A stretch of 64,000 bases of DNA from Chloroflexota bacterium. GTDB taxonomy: Bacteria > Chloroflexota > Dehalococcoidia > SM23-28-2 > JACOUE01. Below, one piece after another: positions 15,269-24,241 of this stretch. Location of the stretch: contig JACOUE010000041.1 of the NCBI GenBank assembly GCA_016178045.1, positions 1 through 64,000 of the forward strand, written 5' to 3'. Position numbers and translations under genes: made by a program. Under the pieces are notes generated by a model that saw only the letters and a list, made by a program, of their open reading frames with translations, made no database searches and was not told where the DNA came from. Each line of letters begins with the position of its first letter. Position 1 is the first letter of the stretch.

Positions 15269-17383
15269 ATGCTCCGGATCTTCAACACCCTCACGCGCTG
15301 TAAGGAGCAGTTCGAGCCCCTGGAGGCGGGGCACGTCGGCATGTACACCTGCGGGCCGACGGTGTACCGCTTCGCCCACATCGGTAACCTGCGGTCGTAC
15401 CTGCTCGCGGACTGGCTGCGGCGGACCCTCGAGGGGCAGGGCTACCGGGTGACCCACGTCAAGAACATCACCGATGTGGGCCACATGCGCCAGGACATGC
15501 TGGACCGGGGCGAGGACAAGGTCATCGCCGCCGCCCGGGCCGAGGGCAAGACGCCGCAGGAGATCGCCCAGTTCTACACCGACGCCTTCATGCAGGACGA
15601 GGCCAGGCTCCAGGTGCTCCCTGCCCATATCTTCCCCCGCGCCACCGATAACGTCTCCGAGATGGTAGACCTGACGCGGACCCTCTTCGAAAAGGGGTTC
15701 GCCTACGAGCGACGGGGCAACGTCTACTTCGAGGTCGAGCGCTTTCCGGAGTACGGCAAGCTCTCCGGCCAGGTGGGGGAGGGCCTCGCCGAGGGGATGC
15801 GGGCCGCAGCCGACCCCCTGAAGAAGAGCCAGCGCGACTTCGCCCTCTGGAAGGCCGCCGAGCCGGGGCGGCTGCTGAAGTGGCCGTCCCCTTGGGGCGA
15901 CGGCTTTCCCGGCTGGCACATCGAGTGCTCAGCCATGTCTCGCAAGTACCTGGGACAGCAGATCGACATCCACACCGGCGGCGTCGACAACGTCTTCCCC
16001 CACCACGAGGACGAGATCGCTCAGAGCGAGGCCGCCTTCGGCAAGCCGTTCGTGGGCTACTGGGTGCACGGCCAGCACCTCCTGGTGGACGGCCTGAAGA
16101 TGGCCAAGTCCACCGGCAACACCTACACCCTGGAGGACCTGGAGCGACGCGGTTTCGAGCCGCTGGCCTTCCGCTACCTCTGTGCCACCGTCCACTACCG
16201 CTCGCGCATGAACTTCACCTTCCGCTCGCTGGCGGCCGCCCAGCGGGGGCTCCTCCGCCTCCGCGGGCACGCCCAGGCGGCGGACGGCAGCGTGGCGAAG
16301 CGGGCGTCGCGCGAAGCGGATCGCTGGCGCAAGGGCTTCCAGGCCGCCCTGAACGACGACCTGAACCTCCCCCGCGCCCTGGCCGCCGCCTGGCAGGTGG
16401 CCCGCGACAGCCTGCCCGCTCCCCTCAAGCGCGAGCTCCTCCTGGAGTTCGACCGGGTGCTGGGGCTCGACCTCGACCGCAGGCCGGAACTGCCGTCTCT
16501 CCCTGCGGAGGTGGAGCGCCTGGCCGCCGAGCGCACCAGGCTCCGGCGCGGCGGCGACTACGCCCGCGCGGACGAGCTACGCGCCCGCGTCATCGCCGCT
16601 GGCTTCGAGGTGCGGGATGGCCGGGACGCCGCGCTGATCCTGCCCGCGCCCGCCTGGGCCCGGCCCTCGGCCGTCATCTCGTCGAGTCAAGACGTACCGT
16701 CGCGGTTGGAGGAGCCGGCGGCGCTGGAGTGGACGGTTGTCCTCGTCGCCCGCGAGGACCGCGCGGAGGCGGAACAAGCGGGTCCGGGTCTTCCACGCCG
16801 ACCACAACCTGGGCGCGGCCGCCGCTCGCAACGTGGGGCTGCGCCAGGCCCGCGGCCAGATGCTGGTACTGTTGGACAGCAGCGTCGAGGTAACGGGCGA
16901 CGCGTTCTCGAGCCTAGGAGGGCTACTGTCGGAAGGCCGCGTGGGCGTTGCCGGCCGCTGGGGCCTGGTGACGTCCGACCTGCGCAGCTTCGACGAGACG
17001 GAGCAGCCGGGCGAGGTGGATGCCATCGAGGGCTACATCATCGCCCTGCGGCGGGAGCTGGTGAGGGAAGTCGGTCTCCTGGACGAGAAGTACCGCTTCT
17101 ACCGCCACCTCGACCTCGACCTGAGCTTCGCCGTGCGCAGCCGCGGCTACCGGCTCGTCATCGATACGGACCTGCCCCTTGCCCGCCACCAGCACGGGGA
17201 GTGGGAGCGAACCCCGCCGGAGGAGCGCGACCGCCTGAGCAAGCGGAACTTCTACCGCTTCCTGCGCAAGTGGGGCGACCGCACCGACCTCCTGCTGGCC
17301 GGGGCGCGGTAGGTTACCCCAGCGCCCCCAGATCCACGGCCATCTGCCAGATCTCGTCGGGGGTGAAGAAGGTAGTACGGTAG
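15269..17383 (+). CDS. cysS: Cysteinyl-tRNA synthetase, reading frame continues into a damaged glycosyltransferase
   Basis: The class I synthetase occupies roughly residues 1-455. Zinc Cys is in MYTCGPTVY, the HIGH-like motif in FAHIGN, the second zinc ligands in HIECSAMS and FPHHEDE, and KMAKS in the KMSKS position. The C-terminal anticodon domain ends near FEVRDGRDAALI. No stop follows. The frame continues through LEWTVVLVARED, which looks like the first strand of a GT2 glycosyltransferase, then shifts out of frame and runs to 17383 as noise. The true product end is therefore uncertain. The track start at 14981 runs over the Grx-like gene; ATG 15269 starts the conserved sequence. Confidence 0.88.
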   Translation: MLRIFNTLTRCKEQFEPLEAGHVGMYTCGPTVYRFAHIGNLRSYLLADWLRRTLEGQGYRVTHVKNITDVGHMRQDMLDRGEDKVIAAARAEGKTPQEIAQFYTDAFMQDEARLQVLPAHIFPRATDNVSEMVDLTRTLFEKGFAYERRGNVYFEVERFPEYGKLSGQVGEGLAEGMRAAADPLKKSQRDFALWKAAEPGRLLKWPSPWGDGFPGWHIECSAMSRKYLGQQIDIHTGGVDNVFPHHEDEIAQSEAAFGKPFVGYWVHGQHLLVDGLKMAKSTGNTYTLEDLERRGFEPLAFRYLCATVHYRSRMNFTFRSLAAAQRGLLRLRGHAQAADGSVAKRASREADRWRKGFQAALNDDLNLPRALAAAWQVARDSLPAPLKRELLLEFDRVLGLDLDRRPELPSLPAEVERLAAERTRLRRGGDYARADELRARVIAAGFEVRDGRDAALILPAPAWARPSAVISSSQDVPSRLEEPAALEWTVVLVAREDRAEAEQAGPGLPRRPQPGRGRRSQRGAAPGPRPDAGTVGQQRRGNGRRVLEPRRATVGRPRGRCRPLGPGDVRPAQLRRDGAAGRGGCHRGLHHRPAAGAGEGSRSPGREVPLLPPPRPRPELRRAQPRLPARHRYGPAPCPPPARGVGANPAGGARPPEQAELLPLPAQVGRPHRPPAGRGAVGYPSAPRSTAICQISSGVKKVVR
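16737..17312 (+). pseudogene. Glycosyltransferase family 2 remnant, frameshifted and internally deleted
   Basis: This frame holds the middle and end of a GT2 domain: HADHNLGAAAARNVGLRQA (typical N-x-G-x-A-x-A-R-N), then ALRRELVREVGLLDEKY and FYRHLDLDLSFAVRSRGYR. The first strand (WTVVLVARED) is in the cysS frame upstream. The expected DxD-containing segment of about 50 residues between them is missing. The simplest reading is a deletion that also shifted the frame, in a protein once fused or coupled to CysS. An assembly error is an alternative. Confidence 0.65.
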
Positions 17384-18693
17384 TTCGCCCAGCGGTCGGC
17401 GGCGGCGTCGTACTCGCCGTCGTAGGCGACCTGGACGCGGTCGTATATCTCCTTGACCACGCGGCTGACGCTGGAGAAGCGAACCGTGAGGTCGCGCCGC
17501 TCCGCCTCCCGGTTCAGGATCGAGACGATCCCCTCCGCGCCGGACAAAGCGCCGATGACGCTGCGTTCGGCTTCTTCCTGCCCCACGATGGACGGGTCGT
17601 AGGGGAGGTAGATGAGGCCGCCGGGGGCCTGCTCCTGCTTCACCACGCCGGCCTGGTGGATCCCTGCCTGCGTGGTGAACACGTCGCCAACGATGGGCGC
17701 GTTGTGGGGGACGGGGGCCAGGAACTCCTCAAAGAGACGGCCCATCTCCCCCAGGCAGGTCAGCTCGAGGCCGGGGTCGCCGTAGAGACGGATGTAGCCG
17801 GCGAGCACCTGCTCCAGCGAGGTGTTGCCGGTGCGCTCGCCGATGCCGGCAAAGGTGACGTTGACCTTCTTGCAGCCGTACTGCCAGGCGGCTAGGGCGT
17901 TGGCGGTGGCCAGGCCGAAGTCGTTGTGGCCGTGAAACTCCAGCTCCGCGCCCGTCTCCTGCTTGAGGGTCGATACCAGGCGGGGGACGCCGTAGGGAAG
18001 GGCGGCGAAAGGATCGGGCACGCCCCAGCCGATGGTGTCGCAGATGCGGAACTTGGCCATGCCCTCGGTCGCCTCGAGCACCTCCTGCATGAAGGGGATC
18101 ACCCACCCCTCGACGTCGGCGCGGGTGGTGTCCTCCAGGTGGACGCGGGGGGTGATGCCGTACTCGCAGGCGGTGAGGATGGGCCGGAGGTACTTGTCGA
18201 CGGCGTCCTCTTTGCTGTGGAAGCCCAGCTTGTCGAAGATGTGGTGGTCGGACGACGAGGCGAGCATCCCCGTCTCCTTGACGCGGCCTTGGCTGGCGTC
18301 GTGCAGGTCCTTCACGTCCTTGGGATTGGCGCGGATCCAGGTGGTGATCTTGGGGAACTCGTGCTCGCGGTCCAGGAGCTTGTCGAGCACCCACAGGTCG
18401 CGCTTCTGGTAGATGAACGTCTCGATCGAGTACATGACGCCGGTGCCCGCGTCCAGGTCGTGGAGGAGGTCGACGTAGCGGAGGCGGGCCTCGCTGGGGA
18501 AGAGGGGGAAGCGGGAGTCCTGGGCGCCGTCGCGGAGCGTGGTGTCGGTGATGAGCTTGGGGAGGTCCTCCGGGCCCTCCAAGGGTAGCTCGGCGGGCTC
18601 CAGTTCCAGCTCGATGTGAGGGAACTGGCCCTGGAAGTTATGGTAGACGCGCGCCGGGTTTACGGCGGCCCTGGGGATAGTCGGCGGTTCCAT
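17314..18693 (-). CDS. DRE-TIM metallolyase (isopropylmalate/homocitrate/Re-citrate synthase family)
   Basis: The HMGL-like TIM barrel begins with TDTTLRDGAQD (metal and keto-acid binding) and contains EFHGHNDFGLATANALAAW and FAGIGERTGNTSLEQV, both family signatures. The members condense acetyl-CoA with a 2-oxo acid. There is no C-terminal LeuA regulatory domain, so leucine feedback is unlikely. Re-citrate synthase or homocitrate synthase are plausible. The track start (18759) lies upstream of a predicted promoter, so I use the ATG at 18693 (459 aa). Confidence 0.82.
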   Translation of the reverse strand: MEPPTIPRAAVNPARVYHNFQGQFPHIELELEPAELPLEGPEDLPKLITDTTLRDGAQDSRFPLFPSEARLRYVDLLHDLDAGTGVMYSIETFIYQKRDLWVLDKLLDREHEFPKITTWIRANPKDVKDLHDASQGRVKETGMLASSSDHHIFDKLGFHSKEDAVDKYLRPILTACEYGITPRVHLEDTTRADVEGWVIPFMQEVLEATEGMAKFRICDTIGWGVPDPFAALPYGVPRLVSTLKQETGAELEFHGHNDFGLATANALAAWQYGCKKVNVTFAGIGERTGNTSLEQVLAGYIRLYGDPGLELTCLGEMGRLFEEFLAPVPHNAPIVGDVFTTQAGIHQAGVVKQEQAPGGLIYLPYDPSIVGQEEAERSVIGALSGAEGIVSILNREAERRDLTVRFSSVSRVVKEIYDRVQVAYDGEYDAAADRWANYRTTFFTPDEIWQMAVDLGALG

Positions 18694-18721
18694 GACGGTG
18701 AACTCGACGTAAGGCGTGTTA

Positions 18722-18730
18722 ATTGTAGCA
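18722..18730 (-). promoter_or_regulatory. Extended -10 promoter for the DRE-TIM gene
   Basis: TGCTACAAT on the minus strand with an ATAACA-like -35 at 17 bp. It lies inside the long ORF and supports the internal start at 18693. Confidence 0.5.
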
Positions 18731-18774
18731 AAGCGTATCGGATTTGTTATAGCTGCCATAATCGGCGGGGCGAG

Positions 18775-18927
18775 ATTTTTTCGGCTGAGGGCGCGACGGG
18801 CTTGCTGGCTATGTGGCTGCTGCGCCTGGGCTTCCGGGACGTCTGCTACCTGCGCGAGTGGCCAGCCGAGGATTCGCCCGTCGAAGTGCCGCCCCGCCGT
18901 CTGGAGACGGCGGGAGCGGGGAGGCTG
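18775..18927 (+). other. Intergenic segment with possible rhodanese-like coding relic
   Basis: The 234 bp between two genes (18694-18927) hold no intact gene. One plus-strand frame reads GLLAMWLLRLGFRDVCYLREWPA, which resembles the C-terminal end of rhodanese domains. It lacks a start and an active-site loop. This could be a decayed sulfurtransferase or chance. Confidence 0.25.
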
Positions 18928-19443
18928 CTAGTCGTCCACCACGCCGGAGCCGGTCCAGCGGCGGAGCCGCTCGCTGGGCGCCTCGCCCGGACGCCATTCC
19001 TTCACGAGCTGGTCCCCGTTCTGCTGGTACTGGATGAAGGTGGCGCGCTCTATCTCAACCGCGAACAGATGGAACGGGCCATCCGGTCGCCAGTTGATCT
19101 TCTCCAGGAGGGCCTGACAGTAGCGCTTAACCACCTCCGGGTCTTGCACCTCCCGCGCCTGCCCGCGAAGCTTGAACTCGCCGGCCGGGTCGTTCTTGTC
19201 CACCACCATGCTGTGGACCAGACAGCGCGGGTCCCGGAGCAGGTCGAGGGCCTTGCGAGATTGCCACATCATGCCCAGGAAGAGCCGTCCGTCGAAGAAG
19301 AGGTGCTCAACCGGGCTAATGCGAGGTGTGCCGTCGCGTCGGATGCTGCCGACGAGGATGGCCCCGGTGCGCTCGAAGCGCTCGTGGCCCATCTGGGCGA
19401 GCTCGGGGGCGGCCCGGGCGAACTCCCCCCAGTGAACGCCCAC
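18928..19443 (-). CDS. Pyridoxamine 5'-phosphate oxidase-like flavin/F420-binding split-barrel protein
   Basis: 171 aa. GTG start at 19443, 1 nt after the acetyl-CoA synthetase stop; the longer track ORF overlaps that gene and its extra N terminus is noise. The pattern TGAILVGSIRRDGTPRISPVEHLFFDGRLFLGM is typical of the PNPOx-like split beta-barrel that binds FMN or F420. It ends with an RWTGSGV segment. It is probably cotranscribed with the synthetase; the reaction is unknown. Confidence 0.78.
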   Translation of the reverse strand: MGVHWGEFARAAPELAQMGHERFERTGAILVGSIRRDGTPRISPVEHLFFDGRLFLGMMWQSRKALDLLRDPRCLVHSMVVDKNDPAGEFKLRGQAREVQDPEVVKRYCQALLEKINWRPDGPFHLFAVEIERATFIQYQQNGDQLVKEWRPGEAPSERLRRWTGSGVVDD

Positions 19444-19444
19444 G

Positions 19445-21187
19445 CTAGTCCTCCAGGGTGCTGGTGTCGCCTTCGGGCAGGCCCAGCTCGCGGGCCTTGA
19501 GGAGGCGGCGCATGATCTTGCCGCTCCGCGTCTTCGGCAGCGAGGGCAGGAAGTCGATCTCCCGCGGCGCCACCGCCGGGCCCAGCTTGGCACGGGCGAA
19601 CTGGATCAGCTCCCGCCGCAGCTTGGCGTCGGCCTCGTAGCCGTCCTTGAGGGAGACGAACGCCTTCACTACCTCCATCGCCACCGGGTCCGGCTTGCCG
19701 ATGACGCCGGCCTCCGCCACCGCCGGGTGCTCGATGAGGACGCTTTCCACCTCGAACGGCCCCACCAGGTGGCCGGCGGTGTTGATGACGTCGTCCGCCC
19801 GGCCCACGAACCAGAAGTAGCCGTCGGCGTCCACGCGGGCGCGGTCGCCGGTGACGTACCAGCCGTTCTTGAAGCGCGACTCGTAGAGCGGCCGGTTGTT
19901 CCAGTAGGTGCGGAACATGGAGGGCCAGCCGGGGCGGATGGCCAGGTCGCCCTCCTCGCCGGTGGGCATCTCGTTGCCGTTCTCGTCGATGATGGCCGCC
20001 TCGATTCCGGGCAGGGTGCGACCCATGCTGCCGGGGCGGATGTCGACGGACGGGTAGTTGGCGATGAGGATGCAGCCGGTCTCCGTCTGCCACCAGTTAT
20101 CGTGCATGGGGAGGCCGAAGGCGCGCAGTCCCCACATGACGGCCTCCGGGTTCAGCGGCTCGCCAACGCTGCAGATGTAGCGCAGGCTCGAGAGGTCGTA
20201 CTTCTTCGCCGTCTCTTCGCCCGCTTTCATCAGCATGCGGACGGCGGTGGGAGCGGTGTACCAGACGGTGACGCGATACTTCTGGATGACCGAGTACCAC
20301 GAGCTGGCGGAGAACGCGCCTTCGTAGACGACGCTGGTGGCGCCGTTGCTCCACGGCCCGAACATGCCGTAGGAGGTGCCCGTGACCCAGCCCGGGTCGG
20401 CCGTGCACCAGTACACGTCTTCGTCGTGGAGGTCGAGGACGTACTTGGCGGTGGCGTAGTGGCCCAGGATCGCCTCGTGCACGTGCGCCGCCCCCTTGGG
20501 CTTGCCGGTGGTGCCGGAGGTGTAGTGCATGACGGAGTAGTGCTCGGGGCCGGTGCGCTCCATCTTCAGGTGGTCGGGCTGGTGCTCGACCAGGGCCTGC
20601 CACAGGTGCATGTGCGGCTGCGTCTCGTGCTGCTGGCGCCGGCAGACCAGGACGACGTCTTTCAGGTCGGGCAGGTCCTGCCAGATGAAGTGGATGCGGG
20701 CCCAGAGGTCGGGCTGGGTCACGAGCACCTTGGCCCCGCTGTCGGCCAGGCGCTCGCGGACGGCCTCGGGGCCGAAGGCGGAGAAGAGGGGGCCGGCGAC
20801 GGCGCCCAGCTTCAGCGCGCCGAAGACGGTGAAGTACAGCTCGGGGACGCGGTCGAGGAAGACGAAGACTCGGTCGCCCTTTTCGACACCCAGGGAGCGT
20901 AGGGCGTTGGCGGCCTTATTCGACCAGTGGGCCATTTCGGCGAAGGTGTAGCTCTCGCTGCTGCCGTCCTTGCCCTCCCACAGCAGTGCCGCTTTGTCGC
21001 GCCGGGGGGTGCCCAGGTGCCGGTCGATGCACTCGTGGGCGATGTTGAGGCCGTCGCCGGGGAGACCGGAGAGCTCTTTGCGGACGTCGTCCCAGGTGAA
21101 GGTTCGGCGGAAGGAGTTGTAGTCGGTGAGGTTAGGCCTGACCGCTATTTCCTCGGTGGGCGGCTTGACGATGGTGGGATAATCCAT
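19445..21187 (-). CDS. AMP-forming acetyl-CoA synthetase-type acyl-CoA ligase
   Basis: 580 aa ANL-superfamily ligase that activates a short carboxylic acid to its CoA thioester through an acyl-adenylate. Visible motifs are YTSGTTGKPKGAAH (ATP loop), WWQTETGC (acid/adenine site), YVTGDRARVD and LPKTRSGKIMRR, with the catalytic Lys that protein acetyltransferases often modify. Length and the WWQTETG motif fit AcsA-type acetate or propionate ligases. A consensus-like promoter precedes it. Confidence 0.9.
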   Translation of the reverse strand: MDYPTIVKPPTEEIAVRPNLTDYNSFRRTFTWDDVRKELSGLPGDGLNIAHECIDRHLGTPRRDKAALLWEGKDGSSESYTFAEMAHWSNKAANALRSLGVEKGDRVFVFLDRVPELYFTVFGALKLGAVAGPLFSAFGPEAVRERLADSGAKVLVTQPDLWARIHFIWQDLPDLKDVVLVCRRQQHETQPHMHLWQALVEHQPDHLKMERTGPEHYSVMHYTSGTTGKPKGAAHVHEAILGHYATAKYVLDLHDEDVYWCTADPGWVTGTSYGMFGPWSNGATSVVYEGAFSASSWYSVIQKYRVTVWYTAPTAVRMLMKAGEETAKKYDLSSLRYICSVGEPLNPEAVMWGLRAFGLPMHDNWWQTETGCILIANYPSVDIRPGSMGRTLPGIEAAIIDENGNEMPTGEEGDLAIRPGWPSMFRTYWNNRPLYESRFKNGWYVTGDRARVDADGYFWFVGRADDVINTAGHLVGPFEVESVLIEHPAVAEAGVIGKPDPVAMEVVKAFVSLKDGYEADAKLRRELIQFARAKLGPAVAPREIDFLPSLPKTRSGKIMRRLLKARELGLPEGDTSTLED

Positions 21188-21235
21188 GGGGCCTCCCTCG
21201 TGCGGCGGGGTCGCAGGGGACGAAGGGACGCATTC

Positions 21236-21264
21236 AATCTAGCGCAGGGGCCGAAGGGCGTCAA
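21236..21264 (-). promoter_or_regulatory. Predicted promoter of the acetyl-CoA synthetase operon
   Basis: TTGACG and TAGATT with a 17-bp spacer on the minus strand. Confidence 0.65.
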
Positions 21265-21359
21265 CGCCGCCTTCGGTTGCGCCCCCGCGAGCGGCCAAAC
21301 TATGATTGGGGTGCGGCCGTATAACCAGTGACAGCCGGTAGCCGGGAAGGGAAACGCCT

Positions 21360-22178
21360 TTGGAGATAGGCGGGGTCAGCATATTCGTCGCCTTCGCTGC
21401 GGGACTGCTGTCGTGTGCTTCGCCCTGCGTGCTACCGCTGGTCCCAGCGTACCTGGGCTACCTCAGCGGCGCCTCGCTTGAGGGGGCCGAGCCTCGCGCA
21501 ACAGTGCAGCAGACCGGCGCGGCCGGCGGCAGCTCGGGCTCGGGCTCCGTCGCCGCTTTGGCCATGCCCCGTGCCGGGGCCGTTAGCGGGCCGTCGCCGT
21601 TCCTCCATGCCCTCAGCTTCGTCGGCGGTTTCTCGCTGGTGTTCGTGCTCTTCGGCGTCTCCCTGGGCGTCGTCGGCTTCTTCCTGCGCGACCGCCAGGA
21701 CATCATCCTGAAGGTGGCGGGCGGCCTGCTGATCGTGCTCGGCCTGCACCTGGCCCGGGTCATCACCATCCCCTTCCTGGACCAGCAACGGCGCCTCGAG
21801 GTAGACGGGGGGAGGAAGGTGGGCTACGCCCGCTCCTTCCTGGTCGGGTCGGCGTTCTCAGCCGGCTGGAGCCCCTGCATCGGCCCGACGCTCGGGGCGA
21901 TCCTGGCGCTGGCCGTCTCCAGCGGCACGGTAGCCGAGGCGGGCGTCCTGCTGCTGGTCTACTCGGCGGGGCTGGCGATACCGTTCCTGGCGATGGGGCT
22001 CGCCTTCAACAGCGTGAAGCCCCTGTACCTGCGGGCCAAGCGCTACATGGGCGTCGTCAATTACGTCAGCGGGGCGCTCCTGATCGTCGTCGGCATCCTC
22101 ATCTTCACCGACAGCCTAGTCAACTTCAACGAACTGTTCAACTTCGGCTTCCTGAGGGACATCGCCACGGAGGCGTAG
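21360..22178 (+). CDS. ccdA: CcdA/DsbD-type cytochrome c biogenesis thiol transporter
   Basis: 272 aa, about six membrane helices, TTG start with GGGAAGGGAAA upstream. The redox Cys motifs are LLSCASPCVLPLVPAYLGYLSG in helix 1 and GWSPCIGPTLGA in helix 4. They carry reducing power from cytoplasmic thioredoxin across the membrane. A Gly/Ser-rich loop (about residues 45-75) separates helices 1 and 2. The next gene is a thioredoxin-fold partner 1 nt away, so the pair forms a thiol-reduction system for cytochrome c or other exported proteins. Confidence 0.9.
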   Translation: MEIGGVSIFVAFAAGLLSCASPCVLPLVPAYLGYLSGASLEGAEPRATVQQTGAAGGSSGSGSVAALAMPRAGAVSGPSPFLHALSFVGGFSLVFVLFGVSLGVVGFFLRDRQDIILKVAGGLLIVLGLHLARVITIPFLDQQRRLEVDGGRKVGYARSFLVGSAFSAGWSPCIGPTLGAILALAVSSGTVAEAGVLLLVYSAGLAIPFLAMGLAFNSVKPLYLRAKRYMGVVNYVSGALLIVVGILIFTDSLVNFNELFNFGFLRDIATEA

Positions 22179-22179
22179 G

Positions 22180-22887
22180 GTGGGTGGCCGGCGCCAGCGC
22201 GAGGCTTACCGTCGCCCGTTTGGCGGCCTGGGCCGGCGCCTGCTGGCGCTGTTGGGCCTGGCCGCCATCGTCGGCGTCGTTATCGCGATCCTGTTCGCCG
22301 CAGGGCTGATCGGGCGGCCCGGCGACGTCCCCGCCGCCGCCGTCCTCGAGCCGCCGCGGCCGGCCGGCGTCCAAGACTTCGAGGTCGGCACCAGCGTGGG
22401 CAAGTTCGCCCCCGACTTCGAGGCCACGCGCCTCGACACCCGCCAGCGGGTGCGGCTGAGCGACTTCCGCGGCCAGCCCGTGTACCTGAACTTCTGGGCC
22501 AGTTCGTGCCTCTACTGTATCGCCGAGATGCCGGACATCGCCCAGCTGATGAAGAACCACCCGGAGCTGGTGGTCATCGGCATCAACCGGGGCCAGGGAT
22601 ACGGGAGGGCCCAGAGCTACCTCGACAGCATTAAGCTCCATGACGGAACGAAGGGGATGCGCTTCAGCGTCGCCGCCATGGACCCGACGGACGTCCTGTA
22701 CGACGAGTTCCGAGGACTGGGGATGCCGGTCAGCATCTTCATCGACGCCAAAGGCCGCATCGTCCGCGTCTGGAACAGCCTCCTCCGCCTGGCCCAGATG
22801 GAGGAGTTCTACGCCGAGACAGTCGCCTCTGCGCCGCTGAGTGACCGCGGGACGGCGGAGAGGCCGGCGGCGCCGCCCGGCCCGTAG
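22180..22887 (+). CDS. Membrane-anchored TlpA/ResA-like thioredoxin
   Basis: 235 aa, GTG start in TAGGGTG directly after ccdA. One N-terminal transmembrane helix (residues 20-43) anchors a thioredoxin fold outside the membrane. The active site is WASSCLYC (a CxxC), with the cis-Pro in GMPVSIFID. It is the expected acceptor of electrons from the adjacent CcdA and probably reduces apocytochrome c or similar substrates. The C-terminal tail is Pro/Ala-rich. Confidence 0.88.
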   Translation: MGGRRQREAYRRPFGGLGRRLLALLGLAAIVGVVIAILFAAGLIGRPGDVPAAAVLEPPRPAGVQDFEVGTSVGKFAPDFEATRLDTRQRVRLSDFRGQPVYLNFWASSCLYCIAEMPDIAQLMKNHPELVVIGINRGQGYGRAQSYLDSIKLHDGTKGMRFSVAAMDPTDVLYDEFRGLGMPVSIFIDAKGRIVRVWNSLLRLAQMEEFYAETVASAPLSDRGTAERPAAPPGP

Positions 22888-22934
22888 CCCTCGCTTTCCC
22901 TTCCCGCAGCAGGCCTCTTCCCCCAGGTTCGATA

Positions 22935-22943
22935 TGATATACT
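22935..22943 (+). promoter_or_regulatory. Extended -10 promoter before the thiolase gene
   Basis: TGATATACT 41 bp upstream of the thiolase ATG; no strong -35 seen. TAAGGAGG is the ribosome-binding site. Confidence 0.4.
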
Positions 22944-22983
22944 GTGGCCGCATAACCTTTACGGAATCGTTAAGGAGGCCGCC

Positions 22984-24222
22984 ATGCGAGACGTCGCCGT
23001 GATCGGCGCTGGCATGACCAAGTTCGGCAAGTTCCTGGACCGCAGCCTCAAGGACCTGACGCGGGAGGCCGTGCAGGAAGCCCTCGATTCCGCCGGCACC
23101 GAGAAGGCCAAGCTCCAGGTGGCCGTGGTGGGCAACGCCACCGCCGGCCTCATCACCGGCCAGGAGATGATCCGGGGGCAGGTGGTCCTGCGCGATATCG
23201 GCATCGGCGGTCTCCCCGTCATCAACACCGAGAACGCCTGCGCCAGCTCCTCCACCGCCTTCCACCTGGCCTGGATGTACGTCGCCTCCGGCATGTACGA
23301 CGTCGCCCTGGCCGTCGGCATGGAGAAGCTGTACCACGAGGACAAGCGGCGCTCCTTCCAGGCCATCGGCGCCGCGGTGGACGTGGAATGGGTGGAGCAG
23401 ATGGCTGCCGCTGCCAAAGCGGCCCGCGAGGCCCAGGGCGACGGCGAGCGCCAGCCCACCTTCGAGGAGGGCGCGGGCGAGAAGCGTAGCATGTTCATGG
23501 ACTTCTACGCGGCCTTCGCCCGCCAGCACATGCAGCGCTATGGGACGACGAAGGAGCAGTTCGGCCGCGTGGCGGTGAAGAACCACTACCACGGCTCGCT
23601 CAACCCCCACGCCCAGTACCGCGAGGTGTACACTCTGGAGGATATCCTCAACTCGCCCGTGGTGGCCGAGCCTCTCACCCGTCTCATGTGCTCCCCTATC
23701 GGCGACGGCGCCGCCGCCGCCGTCCTCGTCCCCGCCGATCAGGCCCGCCAGTACTCCTCGAAGCCGGTCTTCGTCCGCGCCTCCGTGCTCGTCTCCGGCG
23801 CCGACCGCGCCCCGGACGAACCCGGCACCACCGAGCGCGCCGTCGGCCAGGCCTACGACATGGCCGGCCTGGGGCCGGAGGACCTGAACGTCATCGAGCT
23901 CCACGACGCCTCGGCGCCGGCCGAGCTCGTGATCTACGAGGAGTTGGGCCTCTGCCCGCCCGGCGAGGGCGGAAAGCTCATCGATAGCGGCTTCACGAAG
24001 CTGGGCGGCCCCCTCCCCGTCAACACCAGCGGCGGCCTCATTTCCAAGGGGCACCCCATCGGCGCTACCGGCGTCGCCCAGATCTACGAGATCTACAAGC
24101 AGCTCCGCGGCGAGGCCGGCGACCGCCAGGTGGAGGGCGCCAGGGTGGGCCTTACCGAGAACGGCGGCGGCATGGTCAAGGGCGATGCGGCCGCCCTCTC
24201 CGTCCACATCTTTTCGCTGTAG
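22984..24222 (+). CDS. SCP-x/lipid-transfer-type thiolase
   Basis: 412 aa thiolase-fold enzyme. The nucleophile is in NACASSSTAF, and the downstream motifs are VIELHDASAPAEL and SKGHPIGATGVAQI. The C-terminal CxG motif of ordinary thiolases is replaced by ENGGG. That pattern is typical of the SCP-x/lipid-transfer branch used for steroid or branched acyl-CoA cleavage. Many such enzymes need a DUF35 partner, which is not found beside it. Probable role in beta-oxidation of unusual acyl-CoAs. Confidence 0.88.
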   Translation: MRDVAVIGAGMTKFGKFLDRSLKDLTREAVQEALDSAGTEKAKLQVAVVGNATAGLITGQEMIRGQVVLRDIGIGGLPVINTENACASSSTAFHLAWMYVASGMYDVALAVGMEKLYHEDKRRSFQAIGAAVDVEWVEQMAAAAKAAREAQGDGERQPTFEEGAGEKRSMFMDFYAAFARQHMQRYGTTKEQFGRVAVKNHYHGSLNPHAQYREVYTLEDILNSPVVAEPLTRLMCSPIGDGAAAAVLVPADQARQYSSKPVFVRASVLVSGADRAPDEPGTTERAVGQAYDMAGLGPEDLNVIELHDASAPAELVIYEELGLCPPGEGGKLIDSGFTKLGGPLPVNTSGGLISKGHPIGATGVAQIYEIYKQLRGEAGDRQVEGARVGLTENGGGMVKGDAAALSVHIFSL

Positions 24223-24241
24223 GGAGTATCGGGCGGACAGC

